A stretch of DNA of 54,639 bases from Planctomycetota bacterium (lineage in GTDB: Bacteria; Planctomycetota; Phycisphaerae; Sedimentisphaerales; Anaerobacaceae): the NCBI GenBank assembly GCA_013349615.1, contig DUZJ01000014.1, forward strand, positions 1 to 54,639, written 5' to 3'. Position numbers and translations under genes: made by a program. The notes under the pieces were generated by a model. It saw nothing but the letters and a program-made list of their open reading frames with translations. It made no database searches and was not told where the DNA came from. Shown in pieces: positions 26,559 through 36,400 of the stretch; positions within the stretch are counted from its first letter, which is position 1, and the number at the start of each line of letters is the position of its first letter.

Positions 26559-27694
26559 CGTTTATCCCCGGAATGCACTGCCTCGGGCGGAATGTACGCA
26601 CAAAAAGGCTCTTCAGCCATATAATTGCCTGTTGCCGCGTATGCTCGTGCGCGACATCCGCCGCATACCTGTCGATACTCACAGACACCACACTTGCCTT
26701 CAAGAGCGTTGCTGTCACGCATTCTCGCAAGGTCCGGGCTGCTACGCCATATTTCTGACAGGCTATCTTCGAGCACATTGCCGCATTTTATTGGCAGATA
26801 ACCGCAGGGAAACACATCTCCCTGATGTCCTACGAACAGCACCCCAAGACCGGCAAGGCACCCTCTCGAAGCTTGGCTTTGTTTGTTTCTGCCTACAACA
26901 ACATCACCGTTCTGGTCTGTCCCCACGGGCTTGAAGCCCGTGCCACACTGGTGCAAACCCTGCTGCCTGATAACTCGTTGATAATGAGGTCCGCATGTTA
27001 CTTTCATCTGCAACTGTCCGCGGCCATCTAATCTATAAATCTCAAGCATTTTTTCTTCATACTGCTCTGGTGAAAGCATATCCGTTTCAGCCAAAGCCTG
27101 CCCGCAGCCGACGGGAACCAGCATAAATATGTGCACCGCCACTGCGCCAAGTGATCTGGCAAGTTCATAAATATCCTCTAATTGCCCGGCATTATGCCTT
27201 GTCAATGTAGTATTTACCTGAAAAGGCACATTTTTATCACGCAGGTGGCCAATGCCTTCAACCGCTCTTTCAAAGGACCCTTCCAACTGCCGCAGCTTGT
27301 TATGAACATCTGCGGTCGCGCCATCCAAACTCACTGCGACCCTCGCGATTTCACTCTTCTTTATCAGTTGAGCCACCGTCGCATCTATCAGCGTACCGTT
27401 AGTCGCCAGCGCCGGAACAATCCCCAACGACTTTGCCCTGCCAACCATCTCAAACAAGTCCTCGCGGCAGAGCGGCTCACCGCCTGAAAACACCAGTATC
27501 GGCATAAACGGCTGCCGTTTGCCAAGGTCTGCCAACTGCTCAATCAGTTCTTTTGCCTGGGCCGTTGACAAATCCTTGTCAGCCGCTTCGTCACCTTCCA
27601 CACGCCGGCAATGTGCACAGGCCAAGTTGCACTTTATGGTTGTTTCCCAAAATAAAAGTCTCAGTGTGGGCTGTGATTGAAGATGCTGTTTCAC
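26555..27694 (-). CDS. ahbD: AhbD-like Fe-coproporphyrin III decarboxylase (haem synthase)
   Basis: A 379-residue radical SAM/SPASM protein: cluster site KCNLACAHC (about 17-25), GGEP (about 69-72), and C-terminal Cys motifs (CGYLPIKCG, CGVCEYRQVCGGCRARA). This is the layout of AhbD, which converts Fe-coproporphyrin III to haem b under anaerobic conditions. Between the conserved CGPHYQRV region and the SRGCLAG motif the chain contains an unusual CGTGFKPVG insert, encoded by a palindromic repeat (26921-26946), in a variable loop. The frame stays open, so the enzyme may be functional. It overlaps hemA upstream and ahbC downstream by 4 bp each. Confidence 0.9.
   Translation of the reverse strand: MKQHLQSQPTLRLLFWETTIKCNLACAHCRRVEGDEAADKDLSTAQAKELIEQLADLGKRQPFMPILVFSGGEPLCREDLFEMVGRAKSLGIVPALATNGTLIDATVAQLIKKSEIARVAVSLDGATADVHNKLRQLEGSFERAVEGIGHLRDKNVPFQVNTTLTRHNAGQLEDIYELARSLGAVAVHIFMLVPVGCGQALAETDMLSPEQYEEKMLEIYRLDGRGQLQMKVTCGPHYQRVIRQQGLHQCGTGFKPVGTDQNGDVVVGRNKQSQASRGCLAGLGVLFVGHQGDVFPCGYLPIKCGNVLEDSLSEIWRSSPDLARMRDSNALEGKCGVCEYRQVCGGCRARAYAATGNYMAEEPFCAYIPPEAVHSGDKR
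26921..26946. repeat. CACGGGCTT palindrome inside ahbD
   Basis: The perfect palindrome-like arm pair CACGGGCTTGAAGCCCGTG (26924-26942) is the first half of the element seen at 29982-30047. It is translated in frame as part of an AhbD loop. Confidence 0.88.
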
Positions 27695-28998
27695 GATTGG
27701 ACGTTGTCCTTATTATTCGGCCCAGCCGATATTTCTTCGGCCTCCCGCACGATACTATCGACTAACTTCGCCGCTTCAGCAGGGCCGTGTTTCCTGGCTA
27801 CAACATCGACATTCTTAATTACACAGTGCAGCAGCTTGTTGACTACACGCTTCATCATTGCCTCCATCATCGGCCTATAGGAGGCCTCCCGCCTGGCTCC
27901 GACAAAAAACCGCTCAAGCTCATCCCGGCTTATCCGGTCGAATTTCTCCTTCATTTGCCCTATAAGAGGACCTATATCGCGGGCCCTGAACCAGTCGATG
28001 AACTCATTCGACATCTCTGCAATAATCTGCATGCCTTTGGCGATGTCGGCTTCGCGGGCTTTGCGATTCTGCTCGGCCACCCCGGAGAGTTCGTCAACGC
28101 TGTATAGGTACACATTTTCTATTTCATTTATGGCCGGCTCGAAGTTTCGCGGCACCGCTATATCAATGAGCAGCAAAGTTCTTTGCCGCCGGCTTTGCAT
28201 TACCTCTTTGAACTCGCTTTTCCTGAAAAGATAATCTTGTGTCGCTGCTGAAGCTATCACAATATTGGCTTTTTTCAGCTCTTCGGGCAGCGTTTCCCAC
28301 TCTTTGGCCTCAATGCCAAAGCGTTTGGCTAAATTCAGACCGCGTTCGTAGGACCTGTTAACAACCGTGATGTTTTTGCATCCGGCGTGGAGAAGATGCC
28401 GTACGAGCAGCTCTCCCATCTCGCCGGCCCCAATCACGACGACCTGAGTCGCTGAGATATCGGCAAAAAGTTGCATAGCCAGTTCGACCGCGACGGAAGG
28501 CACGCTTACCCGGCCGGTTGCGATAGAGGTAATTGTATGCACCTTCTTGCTGACAGCGAAGGCACAATGAAACAGTCGGTTCAGAACCTTTCCTGTGCTC
28601 TTTGCGGTACAGGCGAATCTGTAGCTTTCTTTTACCTGCCCGATTATCTGTGCCTCCCCCACTACCATGCTGTCCAGGCTCGAGGCGACCGTCAGCAGGT
28701 GACGAACCGCATCCTTATCTTTATGGACATACAGGAAATCTCGAAAGTCGGCCAACGGCACATTGCGAAACTCCGAAAAGAACTCTGCGATTGCTTCAGG
28801 CACAACAGCGCCTGAAAGTTGACAGGCACTGTATAATTCCACACGGTTGCACGTTGACAGCAGCACAAACTCGGCTTCGCGAAATCTGCCTTTGAGCTGT
28901 TTCAATGCTTTCATTGTATCCGCGGGCACAAAGGCCAACTTCTCGCGGATATCCAACGGAGCAGTCTTATGATTAAGTCCTACAACAATAATGTTCAT
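27691..28998 (-). CDS. hemA: Glutamyl-tRNA reductase
   Basis: A 435-residue HemA. The N-terminal catalytic domain starts GLNHKTAPLDIREKLAF and includes the nucleophile region LSTCNRVELYS (Cys near residue 50). The substrate stretch SLDSMVVGEAQIIGQVK is near 106, followed by the Rossmann domain (VVVIGAGEMGELLVRHL, about 185-201) and the C-terminal helical dimerisation domain. It makes glutamate-1-semialdehyde from Glu-tRNA, the first step of tetrapyrrole synthesis. Its end overlaps ahbD by 4 bp, and the CcsA/HemX-like gene lies 39 bp upstream. Confidence 0.97.
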   Translation of the reverse strand: MNIIVVGLNHKTAPLDIREKLAFVPADTMKALKQLKGRFREAEFVLLSTCNRVELYSACQLSGAVVPEAIAEFFSEFRNVPLADFRDFLYVHKDKDAVRHLLTVASSLDSMVVGEAQIIGQVKESYRFACTAKSTGKVLNRLFHCAFAVSKKVHTITSIATGRVSVPSVAVELAMQLFADISATQVVVIGAGEMGELLVRHLLHAGCKNITVVNRSYERGLNLAKRFGIEAKEWETLPEELKKANIVIASAATQDYLFRKSEFKEVMQSRRQRTLLLIDIAVPRNFEPAINEIENVYLYSVDELSGVAEQNRKAREADIAKGMQIIAEMSNEFIDWFRARDIGPLIGQMKEKFDRISRDELERFFVGARREASYRPMMEAMMKRVVNKLLHCVIKNVDVVARKHGPAEAAKLVDSIVREAEEISAGPNNKDNVQS

Positions 28999-29037
28999 TT
29001 TTACAGTTGACTAATCATTGAAGCAACAGATTAAGTG

Positions 29038-29880
29038 TTACCGTGAAAAATTATGTTGAGTTACACCTAAAACAGTCACACCCAAAATCGCAAATAAAAG
29101 CAACACAAAGATAACTATTGTCATATATGCTCTGGCCTCGGCCTTGAGCAAAAGCATACGGTTCAACAGCAGGGTCATCGCGAGCAAAATCCAGGCTGCA
29201 ATGATACAGACGACCTTTCCGTCAACCAGCCACCCTGCTATGCCTGTCCCTATCACCGACGCAAGCCACAGGCCACTTATCAGGCCGATGGTGAGCAGCG
29301 TAAAGCTAATCCTAACTCCAAACAGGTTCATGTGCTCAAGCTTCTCGATATTGGGTACTCTGCCAAGCACTTGTATAATTTCTTTTCGCTTGAGCTTGCC
29401 CCTGCCGAGCAAATAAAGAAACGCGCTTGCCGTCGCAAACATTATCGACGCTCCTGCAAGAATCATCGCGATACCGTGACCAATTGCCCAGGGACTGGCG
29501 GCTGCCTCTGCTGCTTCTGATGCGGGTTTGGCAACAGTTCCAGCCATTAGGATCATTGCAAAGATTATCCATGCCATTACCGAACCGAACCAAACCTGTC
29601 GGATTGCGCCGCGCAACAGAAGGAATACCAGCCCGAACACAATAGTAAGAACAATCATGGACTCGAACAAACCGGTCAGTGGAATTGCCGCGAGCGCGAC
29701 AGCCCGAATGAGCAGTATCACGGCCTCCAGCGTTACCGACAGAGATATAAGTGGGGGCAGGAACCGTTTATATTTCTCACCGCCGTCCAGTAGCTGAAGA
29801 ACACCTGCTATCGCCGCTGCAAGGAACAAAACCACAACGGCCCCAAATATGATTATTTCCGGTACTGGCAGCTCTAACAT
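29038..29880 (-). CDS. CcsA/HemX-like cytochrome c assembly membrane protein
   Basis: A 280-residue protein with about eight membrane helices. The stretch SPWAIGHGIAMILAGASIM, with its conserved Trp and His, and the following FLYLLGRGKLKRKE loop are as in the CcsA/HemX (cytochrome c assembly) family. HemX homologues commonly sit beside hemA, as here, and affect HemA level or haem handling. The ATG at 29880 has AAGGATAAGG just before it. An in-frame extension to 29931 would translate a repeat (GTPFGG) and is rejected. Confidence 0.87.
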   Translation of the reverse strand: MLELPVPEIIIFGAVVVLFLAAAIAGVLQLLDGGEKYKRFLPPLISLSVTLEAVILLIRAVALAAIPLTGLFESMIVLTIVFGLVFLLLRGAIRQVWFGSVMAWIIFAMILMAGTVAKPASEAAEAAASPWAIGHGIAMILAGASIMFATASAFLYLLGRGKLKRKEIIQVLGRVPNIEKLEHMNLFGVRISFTLLTIGLISGLWLASVIGTGIAGWLVDGKVVCIIAAWILLAMTLLLNRMLLLKAEARAYMTIVIFVLLLFAILGVTVLGVTQHNFSR

Positions 29881-29981
29881 CCTTATCCTTCTTCTGTGCC
29901 GTCTTGCGCCCCCGCCGAAAGGCGTCCCCAAGCGGACAACTATGTCTGTTCTGTTTCTTTTATGCGCTCAGCTTCCAGTGG

Positions 29982-30047
29982 CACGGGCTTGAAGCCCGTG
30001 AAAACACGGCCAGGCCTGTCCCGAGCGAAGTCGAGGGGATGGCCGTG
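29982..30047. repeat. 66-bp inverted repeat, left copy
   Basis: It reads CACGGGCTTGAAGCCCGTG, then CACGGCCAGG, then CCTGTCCCGAGCGAAGTCGA and GGGG, then ATGGCCGTG. The second part is the usual CACGGCCAGGATGGCCGTG palindrome split by a 24-bp insertion. It matches the right copy in reverse at 65 of 66 positions. Confidence 0.93.
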
Positions 30048-30392
30048 CCACAAGACAGTTCCATCCTGAAGTGATTCACGCACACTTTCATTCATGGAAG
30101 CTTGCCCTGCCGAAGTATAATACCGAATCAGCCGTAAGATTACAATCCATTTGTTGTCCGATATTGGCAAAAAGGTTATGCGACTTACTTTCATACACGT
30201 AAAGTCAAACCCTCTCAAAAATACGCCCTTTTGCGGTAGTGTGACCGAAATTCGAAATTCGGCCTCATTTTTCCTTGATTTTCTGCCTGGAACACGTAAG
30301 ATGACGCTTTGTCCTGTTACTTGCTGAGAACAGAGGGTGGTGGAAAATACAACCCTCTCATCTCAGTTCCACCAAATTTTAGAAAAAAGTAA

Positions 30393-30458
30393 CACGGCCA
30401 TCCCCTCGACTTCGCTCGGGACAGGCCTGGCCGTGTCTTCACGGGCTTCAAGCCCGTG
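30393..30458. repeat. 66-bp inverted repeat, right copy
   Basis: Reverse complement of the left copy (29982-30047) with one mismatch, including the same 24-bp nested insert. It ends about 20 bp before the ribosome site of the glycosidase-like gene at 30487, so it may be transcribed as a leader hairpin. Confidence 0.93.
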
Positions 30459-30486
30459 ATACGTAACTTAAAGGGAGGTTTGGGAT

Positions 30487-33186
30487 ATGCGCAAGCAATG
30501 GATTATTGCCGCAGTTCTGTTTGCCTCACTGTGGCCCGTGCCGGATACCACCTATGCAAAGAAGGCGGGCCCTGCATCCTTGGGTGCCGGGTCTGCTTTA
30601 GTGGAAGCCAAAGCGTTTCCCCTCAAAGGCCCAACAGAAGGACTCGGCCCACAGATACTGGACTTTCGCTACGCCCCACAACGTTGGCAGGTATGTATCG
30701 GCTTGCCGGACGACCCGCACAAGAGCATTGTCGGCTCCGACGGCGGGCTGTATTACAATTACGGCGCCGGCAAGTTTTACGGCTTCGGCACCCGTGTACT
30801 GGCTCACCTGGAAACGCAGTCCACAGGACGCCTTACGGCGGGACCAAAAAGTAAGATAAAACAATCACTCTGGGACCCTCGCATTCCAATTGTTATTACC
30901 GAGCAAAATATTGGCAATCTTACTTTGCGGCAGGAAGCGTGGGCGGGCGCCCCCTACGCAGAAAACATATCACAATGGAGCTCACGCAGGGTCGATTATC
31001 TCTGGCTTAAGATGGTCAACAACGGCACCCGGCCTCAAACGGGACGGATTGTGGTGCAGATTGATTCCAAAGACAGTCTTGTAATTAATGACGGCAAAAA
31101 CCGTCTTCTCGAAAGAGGAAATTCAAAGAAAACGTTTGCCAGCTCATCGCCTGCCTGCTCTGCATTCTGGCCGCCCGACTCATCGGAAAACTATGTTCGC
31201 GAAACAGGTATCAAGATAGAACCTCCGCCCGGACTCAGCAAAGACTGGGCCCAGCCAAATGTAGTATGTGACCGGCGTTTCCGTGATGTGATGGTCGGCT
31301 ACGGCAGACCTCTGCTCTTTACGTATCGCGGCGAACCGAAAAAGAAATACCGTGCCGCCTTCGGCCTAATCGAAGGCTGGTACCCTAAAGGCGGTGCTCG
31401 TACATTGGAGATTCGCATCGAGGGCAAAGCTGTTCGTTCTGTTGACCTTGTCGCTGAATACGGCAGGAACACGCCCGTAGTTTTTCTCTTTGATGCCGAG
31501 GACCAAAACGGAAATGGCATAATCGAGATGGGCGTTTATTCTCGAAAAGATACCAAAGACAAAAACACAATTCTTAGCGCGTTGTGGATTTTCAATGCCG
31601 AAGATGCTCCCACCGAAAAACAGATTCTTGGCCAGGGCATCGACAATCGCGCGTTAGCTGTGATGTATCCGCAGAAGATGGGCAACACGATTAAGTTTCT
31701 GTTTGAAGAAAAGCAGCTTTCCCCCGGCCAGGAATATCGGGCACTTATTACTCTTTATCAAGGTGAGCAAGCCTCAGTTCAAACTACTGAAAAACAGGCG
31801 AAGCATGAACGGGACCGTGCCATTGAATACTGGCAAAACATCGACCTTCCATACGACCGTATGATTGTGCCGGACCCGGCGGTCCAGGGCCTGTTGGATT
31901 CCTGTATTCGCAACATTTACCAGGCCAGAGAGCTGCGGAACGGACAGCCTGCATTCCAGGTCGGTCCCACCTGCTATCGCGGCACCTGGGCCGCTGATGG
32001 CCCTTTCATACTCGAATCTATTACTTATCTCGGTCGCGGAAAAGAAACCCGGGCGGGCCTGGAACTGCAAGTGGAAAAGGACGAAGGGCCCGGCGGTGTG
32101 CAGTTCTCCAAGAAGACCGGCCTGCGACTATGGATGATTTGGCGCCACGCGCAGCTCACCGGCGACTGGAACTGGCTGGAGAAGATGTGGCCAAAAGTCG
32201 AGCAAAATGTTAACCAGATTATCAAGTATCGCCGAGAGACCAGAGATGACCCTACCCAGGCCAATTACGGGCTTATGCCGGCCGGTTTCGGTGACGGCGG
32301 CCTCGGCGGTGTTCATCGCGAATACACAAACGTCTACTGGACGCTCGCCGGCCTCCGCGCAGCCATTGAAATGGCCGAAAAATTGAACAAGCAAACACTT
32401 TCAAAGTGGCAAGCCGAATACAGGGACTACCGGCAGGTCTTCGAAAGGAGCAGAAATCGAGACAAGCTTACCGATAGCCTCGGCAACGTCTATGTGCCTG
32501 TAACTATGAAAGGCGAACAGGAGCAACTGCCTCAGCGCGGCGCCTGGGCATTCCTGCAATCGATTTTTCCCGGCCGCATCTTCGACCCGGACGACAAACT
32601 GATGCTCGGCACTTTGTCTATGCTCGACGCCAATCAACAGGAAGGCCTGATTTACGGTACCGGCTGGCTTCCCGATGGCATCTGGAATTACGCCGCCTCA
32701 TTCTACGGCCATGCCCACCTTTGGCTCGGACACGGCACAAAAGCCGCCGCCACACTCTACGCCTTCGGCAACCACGCCTGCCCTTTGCTCTGCTGGCGCG
32801 AGGAACAGAATCCCAAAGGACAAAAGGAAAAGCAGGTCGGTGACATGCCTCACAATTGGGCCAGCGCCGAATTCATCCGTATGGTACGTCATTTGCTTGT
32901 ACTCGAACGCGGCGACGAATTGCATCTGCTGCACGGCCTGCCACATGCCTGGACCAGGCCGGCAAACGTAACAAAAATGCTGGACATCCCAACCTCCTTC
33001 GGGCCGCTCAGCTTAACCCTGGAAATGGACGGCAAGGGTAACTCCGCTACCATTGAAATCAAACCACCCCGCCGCGACCCGCCGAAAAAGATTAAGGTAC
33101 ACCTGGAACATTTCCAGCGGCCCGTAGACAAAACAAAGATGGAATCCAGAGACGGCAACTTCGTAATCACCGTGAATTTTAAATGA
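30487..33186 (+). CDS. Exported six-hairpin glycosidase-like protein
   Basis: An 899-residue protein with a signal peptide (about 1-24, ending TYAKK). The first ~430 residues appear beta-rich. A helical region (about 450-830) has alternating paired helices with Trp- and Asp-rich loops (GTWAADGPFILES, MWPKVEQNVNQI, AGFGDGG) as in (alpha/alpha)6-barrel glycosidases such as GH15, GH63, GH78 or GH127. I cannot fix the family. A C-terminal beta domain follows. GGGAGG before the ATG. It opens the glycan locus; the nearby genes imply an exported enzyme for oligosaccharide cleavage. Confidence 0.7.
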   Translation: MRKQWIIAAVLFASLWPVPDTTYAKKAGPASLGAGSALVEAKAFPLKGPTEGLGPQILDFRYAPQRWQVCIGLPDDPHKSIVGSDGGLYYNYGAGKFYGFGTRVLAHLETQSTGRLTAGPKSKIKQSLWDPRIPIVITEQNIGNLTLRQEAWAGAPYAENISQWSSRRVDYLWLKMVNNGTRPQTGRIVVQIDSKDSLVINDGKNRLLERGNSKKTFASSSPACSAFWPPDSSENYVRETGIKIEPPPGLSKDWAQPNVVCDRRFRDVMVGYGRPLLFTYRGEPKKKYRAAFGLIEGWYPKGGARTLEIRIEGKAVRSVDLVAEYGRNTPVVFLFDAEDQNGNGIIEMGVYSRKDTKDKNTILSALWIFNAEDAPTEKQILGQGIDNRALAVMYPQKMGNTIKFLFEEKQLSPGQEYRALITLYQGEQASVQTTEKQAKHERDRAIEYWQNIDLPYDRMIVPDPAVQGLLDSCIRNIYQARELRNGQPAFQVGPTCYRGTWAADGPFILESITYLGRGKETRAGLELQVEKDEGPGGVQFSKKTGLRLWMIWRHAQLTGDWNWLEKMWPKVEQNVNQIIKYRRETRDDPTQANYGLMPAGFGDGGLGGVHREYTNVYWTLAGLRAAIEMAEKLNKQTLSKWQAEYRDYRQVFERSRNRDKLTDSLGNVYVPVTMKGEQEQLPQRGAWAFLQSIFPGRIFDPDDKLMLGTLSMLDANQQEGLIYGTGWLPDGIWNYAASFYGHAHLWLGHGTKAAATLYAFGNHACPLLCWREEQNPKGQKEKQVGDMPHNWASAEFIRMVRHLLVLERGDELHLLHGLPHAWTRPANVTKMLDIPTSFGPLSLTLEMDGKGNSATIEIKPPRRDPPKKIKVHLEHFQRPVDKTKMESRDGNFVITVNFK

Positions 33187-33285
33187 TGGGCTGTCCTGTC
33201 AAATCGCGCCACAGGGATAATTTAGATGTTCTATCGACTACGGCTTAGGACATCGAAAATCGGCACTTCATAATGCCCAAGTTTT

Positions 33286-33338
33286 GTAACTGTCTCAGGA
33301 TGAAACAATTTGCGACAGTTACGATAAAATGCTAAAAT
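33286..33338 (+). promoter_or_regulatory. Inverted repeat overlapping a possible promoter
   Basis: GTAACTGTC (33286-33294) and GACAGTTAC (33314-33322) are perfect 9-bp complements, spaced 19 bp apart. A possible promoter, TTGCGA (33310-33315), 17 bp, TAAAAT (33333-33338), overlaps the right arm. This arrangement would suit a repressor site controlling the gene at 33425, but a transcript hairpin is also possible. Confidence 0.45.
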
Positions 33339-33424
33339 ACCCGTCATTGATAATTAAATGTTCTTTATAAGTAACGACGCCTTACTTATTTCGTCACGTT
33401 GGCAACTGGAAAGGAGAGACAAGT

Positions 33425-36400
33425 ATGAGAAAAACCCATTTATTACTGGCTATAACGCTGGTGGCGGTTGCAAGTTATCAAAAATCGCGGCTGGCTTCCG
33501 GACAACAGAAAAATCCGATTACTATTGTATATTCATCGCAGGCTTCCAGAGCCGAGCGCCTGGCGGCAAAAGAGATTCGTCGCTATCTGTATCTGCGGAC
33601 AGGCAAACTGCTGCCACTGGTCAGGAGCAGCAGGAATCTGGATTTCCAAACCGCCTTGATAGTTGTGGGCGCAAAAGATAGGGACATTATTAAACGAATG
33701 CAGGACAAAGATGCCGCCCTTAAATCATCTGTACCTGCTTTGCAGGCCCAACAATACAGAATCAAAACTTTCAGAATCAATAAACAGCCCGCAGTGCTGA
33801 TTGCCGGAGGTGATTCGATAGGAGCGCTTTACGGGGCTTATCGATTTATCGAGCATTTTGGTGTTCGCTTTTATATACATGGGGACGTTTTGCCTGATGA
33901 GAAGATTAGCTTGAAATTGCCCGATTTGGATGAGCGGGGCAAACCGTTATTTGAATTACGCGGTATTCATCCTTTCCACGATTTCCCGGAGGGGCCGGAC
34001 TGGTGGAACGTTGACGACTATAAAGCTGTCATCGCGCAACTGCCGAAGCTGCGAATGAATTTCTTTGGTTTGCATTGTTATCCGGAGGGTGGAGTCGGCC
34101 CGGAACCTGAGGTATGGATAGGTAAACCTGATGATGTCTTTCCGGATGGACGAGTCAAGTTCAGCTCCCAGTCACGCCACTTTACCACGCACGGCGGCAC
34201 CTGGGGATACAAATCCAAAGATACTGCGGATTTCAGTTTTGGAGCTGACCTCTTGTTCGACCGCAACGATTATGGCGCCGATTATATGAAGGCAATGACT
34301 CCCTGGCCGAAAACCGCCCAGGCCCGCAACGAACTATTCAATCGCTTCGGCAGCGTGCTGGATGAAGCTTTTTCCTTTGCGAAGGATTTGGGAGTCAAGA
34401 CCTGCATCGGAACCGAGACACCACTTACGATTCCCAAAATGGTAAAGGAACATCTAAAGGAAGAAGGTAAAAATCCTGACGACCCGGCGGTTGCGCAGAG
34501 TATTTACGAAGGCATGTTTCAGCGGATAAAGAAAACACATCCGCTGGACTATTACTGGCTTTGGACACCGGAAGGATGGACCTGGGGAGGAGCGAAAGAT
34601 GAGCAGGTGGCAGCAACGGAAAAAGATATTCTGCTTGCAGTTTCGGCGGCGAAAAAAGTCAATGCCCCGTTTACTTTAGCTACTTGCGGCTGGGTATTAG
34701 GCCCGCCTAAAGACCGTGCTCAGTTTGACAATGCTTTGCCTAAAGAGATGCCTTTTAGCTGTATCAATCGCCAGGTAGGATTTGAGCCGGTCGAGCCCAG
34801 CTTTGCACGTCTCAAGGGCAGGCCAAAATGGGCCATACCGTGGCTGGAGGATGACCCGGCTATGATTATCCCGCAGCTCTGGGCGGGCCGAATGCGGCGC
34901 GATGCAGCCGACGCGCTGGCCTACGGGTGTACGGGTCTGATGGGCATACACTGGCGAACACGCATCCTTGGGCCCAACGTCTCGGCGCTGGCGCGTGCAG
35001 CCTGGGAACAGAGCGGCTGGAATCCGGACTTCGGCAAAAAACTCGAACCGCCTGAGCCGAAGCTCACCGAGGGCCGCCAAGGCGGCAACGTCGCTGCCTT
35101 CCCTAACAACCATATAGTGGACACCGAGGATGACCCCCTTTATCAAACGGTCCGCTGGGACGTGAGCGCCTATCGACTGAAAGTGCCGAACGGCAAATAT
35201 AAGGCAACATTGCAGTTCTCTGAGCCGCACTATAATGAAGCGGGTAAACGGGTCTTTGGAGTTAAACTTCAGGGCAAAACAGTAATTGATAAGCTGGACG
35301 TCTTTGCAAAGGTCGGCAGAAACAGGGCGCTGGATTACACGTTTGAGGATGTAAAAGTAACGAAGGGTATATTGGATATCCGCTTTGTGAAGGTGGTGGA
35401 GTTTCACTGCATCGCGGCTATTGCCGTGCAAGGGCGGGGCGGTACAAGGAAAGTCAACTGCGGAGGCCCGGCATACAAAGACTATGAAGCCGACTTGCCG
35501 TCTTCGGGGCCCGACGGCAGACCACGCGACCTGCCAACAGACGATTTCTACGCCGACTGGGCACTGACGCAGTTTGGGCCTGAAGCTGCAAAGCCAATAG
35601 CTAAGCTGTTCGCACGGCTCGACGGGGGACCACCGGTAACAGGCGGAGGGCGAACCTCAAATCTGCCGAGGCCCTCTACCTGGGTGGGAGGACCGGGCGG
35701 AATCAATCCGGACGCAAGAGCCTGGGAGCAAGTGAGCACCGAATATAAATTTGTAGATGAGTTGGCCAAACTGCGCCCACGAATCAAAGGCCCTGGCAAT
35801 CTGGAACGGTTCGACTATTGGCTGAACACTTTCCGTTATTTGCGAGCGGTGGGACAAGTCAACTGCACCTGGGCCCGGTTCAACGCCGCGCTCAAAAAGG
35901 TCAAAGACGAAAAACAAGCCGATGCCCGCAGGGAGCTCGCGCGTCAAACCGCTCTGCCGCTGCGCAAAGAGCTGGTCGCCCAGGTCGCCGATGTACACCG
36001 ATATCTTCTGGCGACAATTACTACCACCGGCGGGATGGGCAATGTGGCCAACTGGCAGCAGCATCTGATACCGACCTTACTTACGCAGCCCGGCCGGGAA
36101 TTGGCCAAAATTCTGACGCAGGACTTGCCTGAAGATGCCACGCCTTCAAAGCGGTACGACGGCCCGCCGCGAATAATCGTGCCGACAGTCCGCAGCAGCT
36201 TAACAACAGGGGAAGATTTGAAACTGAAGGTGATTATCCCGGCTCAGAAACAACCTGAATATCCGTTTTTGTACTGGCGGCCGATAGGCACGGACAAATA
36301 CAGTAAGGTTGCCCTCACCCATATTGCCCGCCGAGTATATTCGGTCACGATACCTGCCGGGCAAATCAAAAAAACCGACCTGGAGTATCATATAAAAGTT

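Larger units (their letters stand above)
29881..30486. other. 606-bp divergent intergenic region with repeats
   Basis: This separates the leftward haem operon from the rightward glycan operon. It contains a GTPFGG-type repeat (about 29911-29936) and the 66-bp inverted repeat pair at 29982-30047 and 30393-30458. The 345 bp between them hold a weak hairpin (GAGGGT/ACCCTC near 30330-30356) but no gene I can support. The promoters of both operons probably lie here; I see no clear consensus. Confidence 0.7.

Noticed and set aside
29881-29931. N-terminal extension of the CcsA/HemX-like protein
   Set aside because: It translates the GTPFGG repeat and is basic; the ATG at 29880 has a good ribosome site and starts the membrane protein normally.
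29940-30218. 92-codon minus-strand frame between the divergent operons
   Set aside because: Its C-terminal half is translated from the palindromic repeat (HGHPLDFARDRPGRVFTGFKP), and the rest has no recognisable feature.
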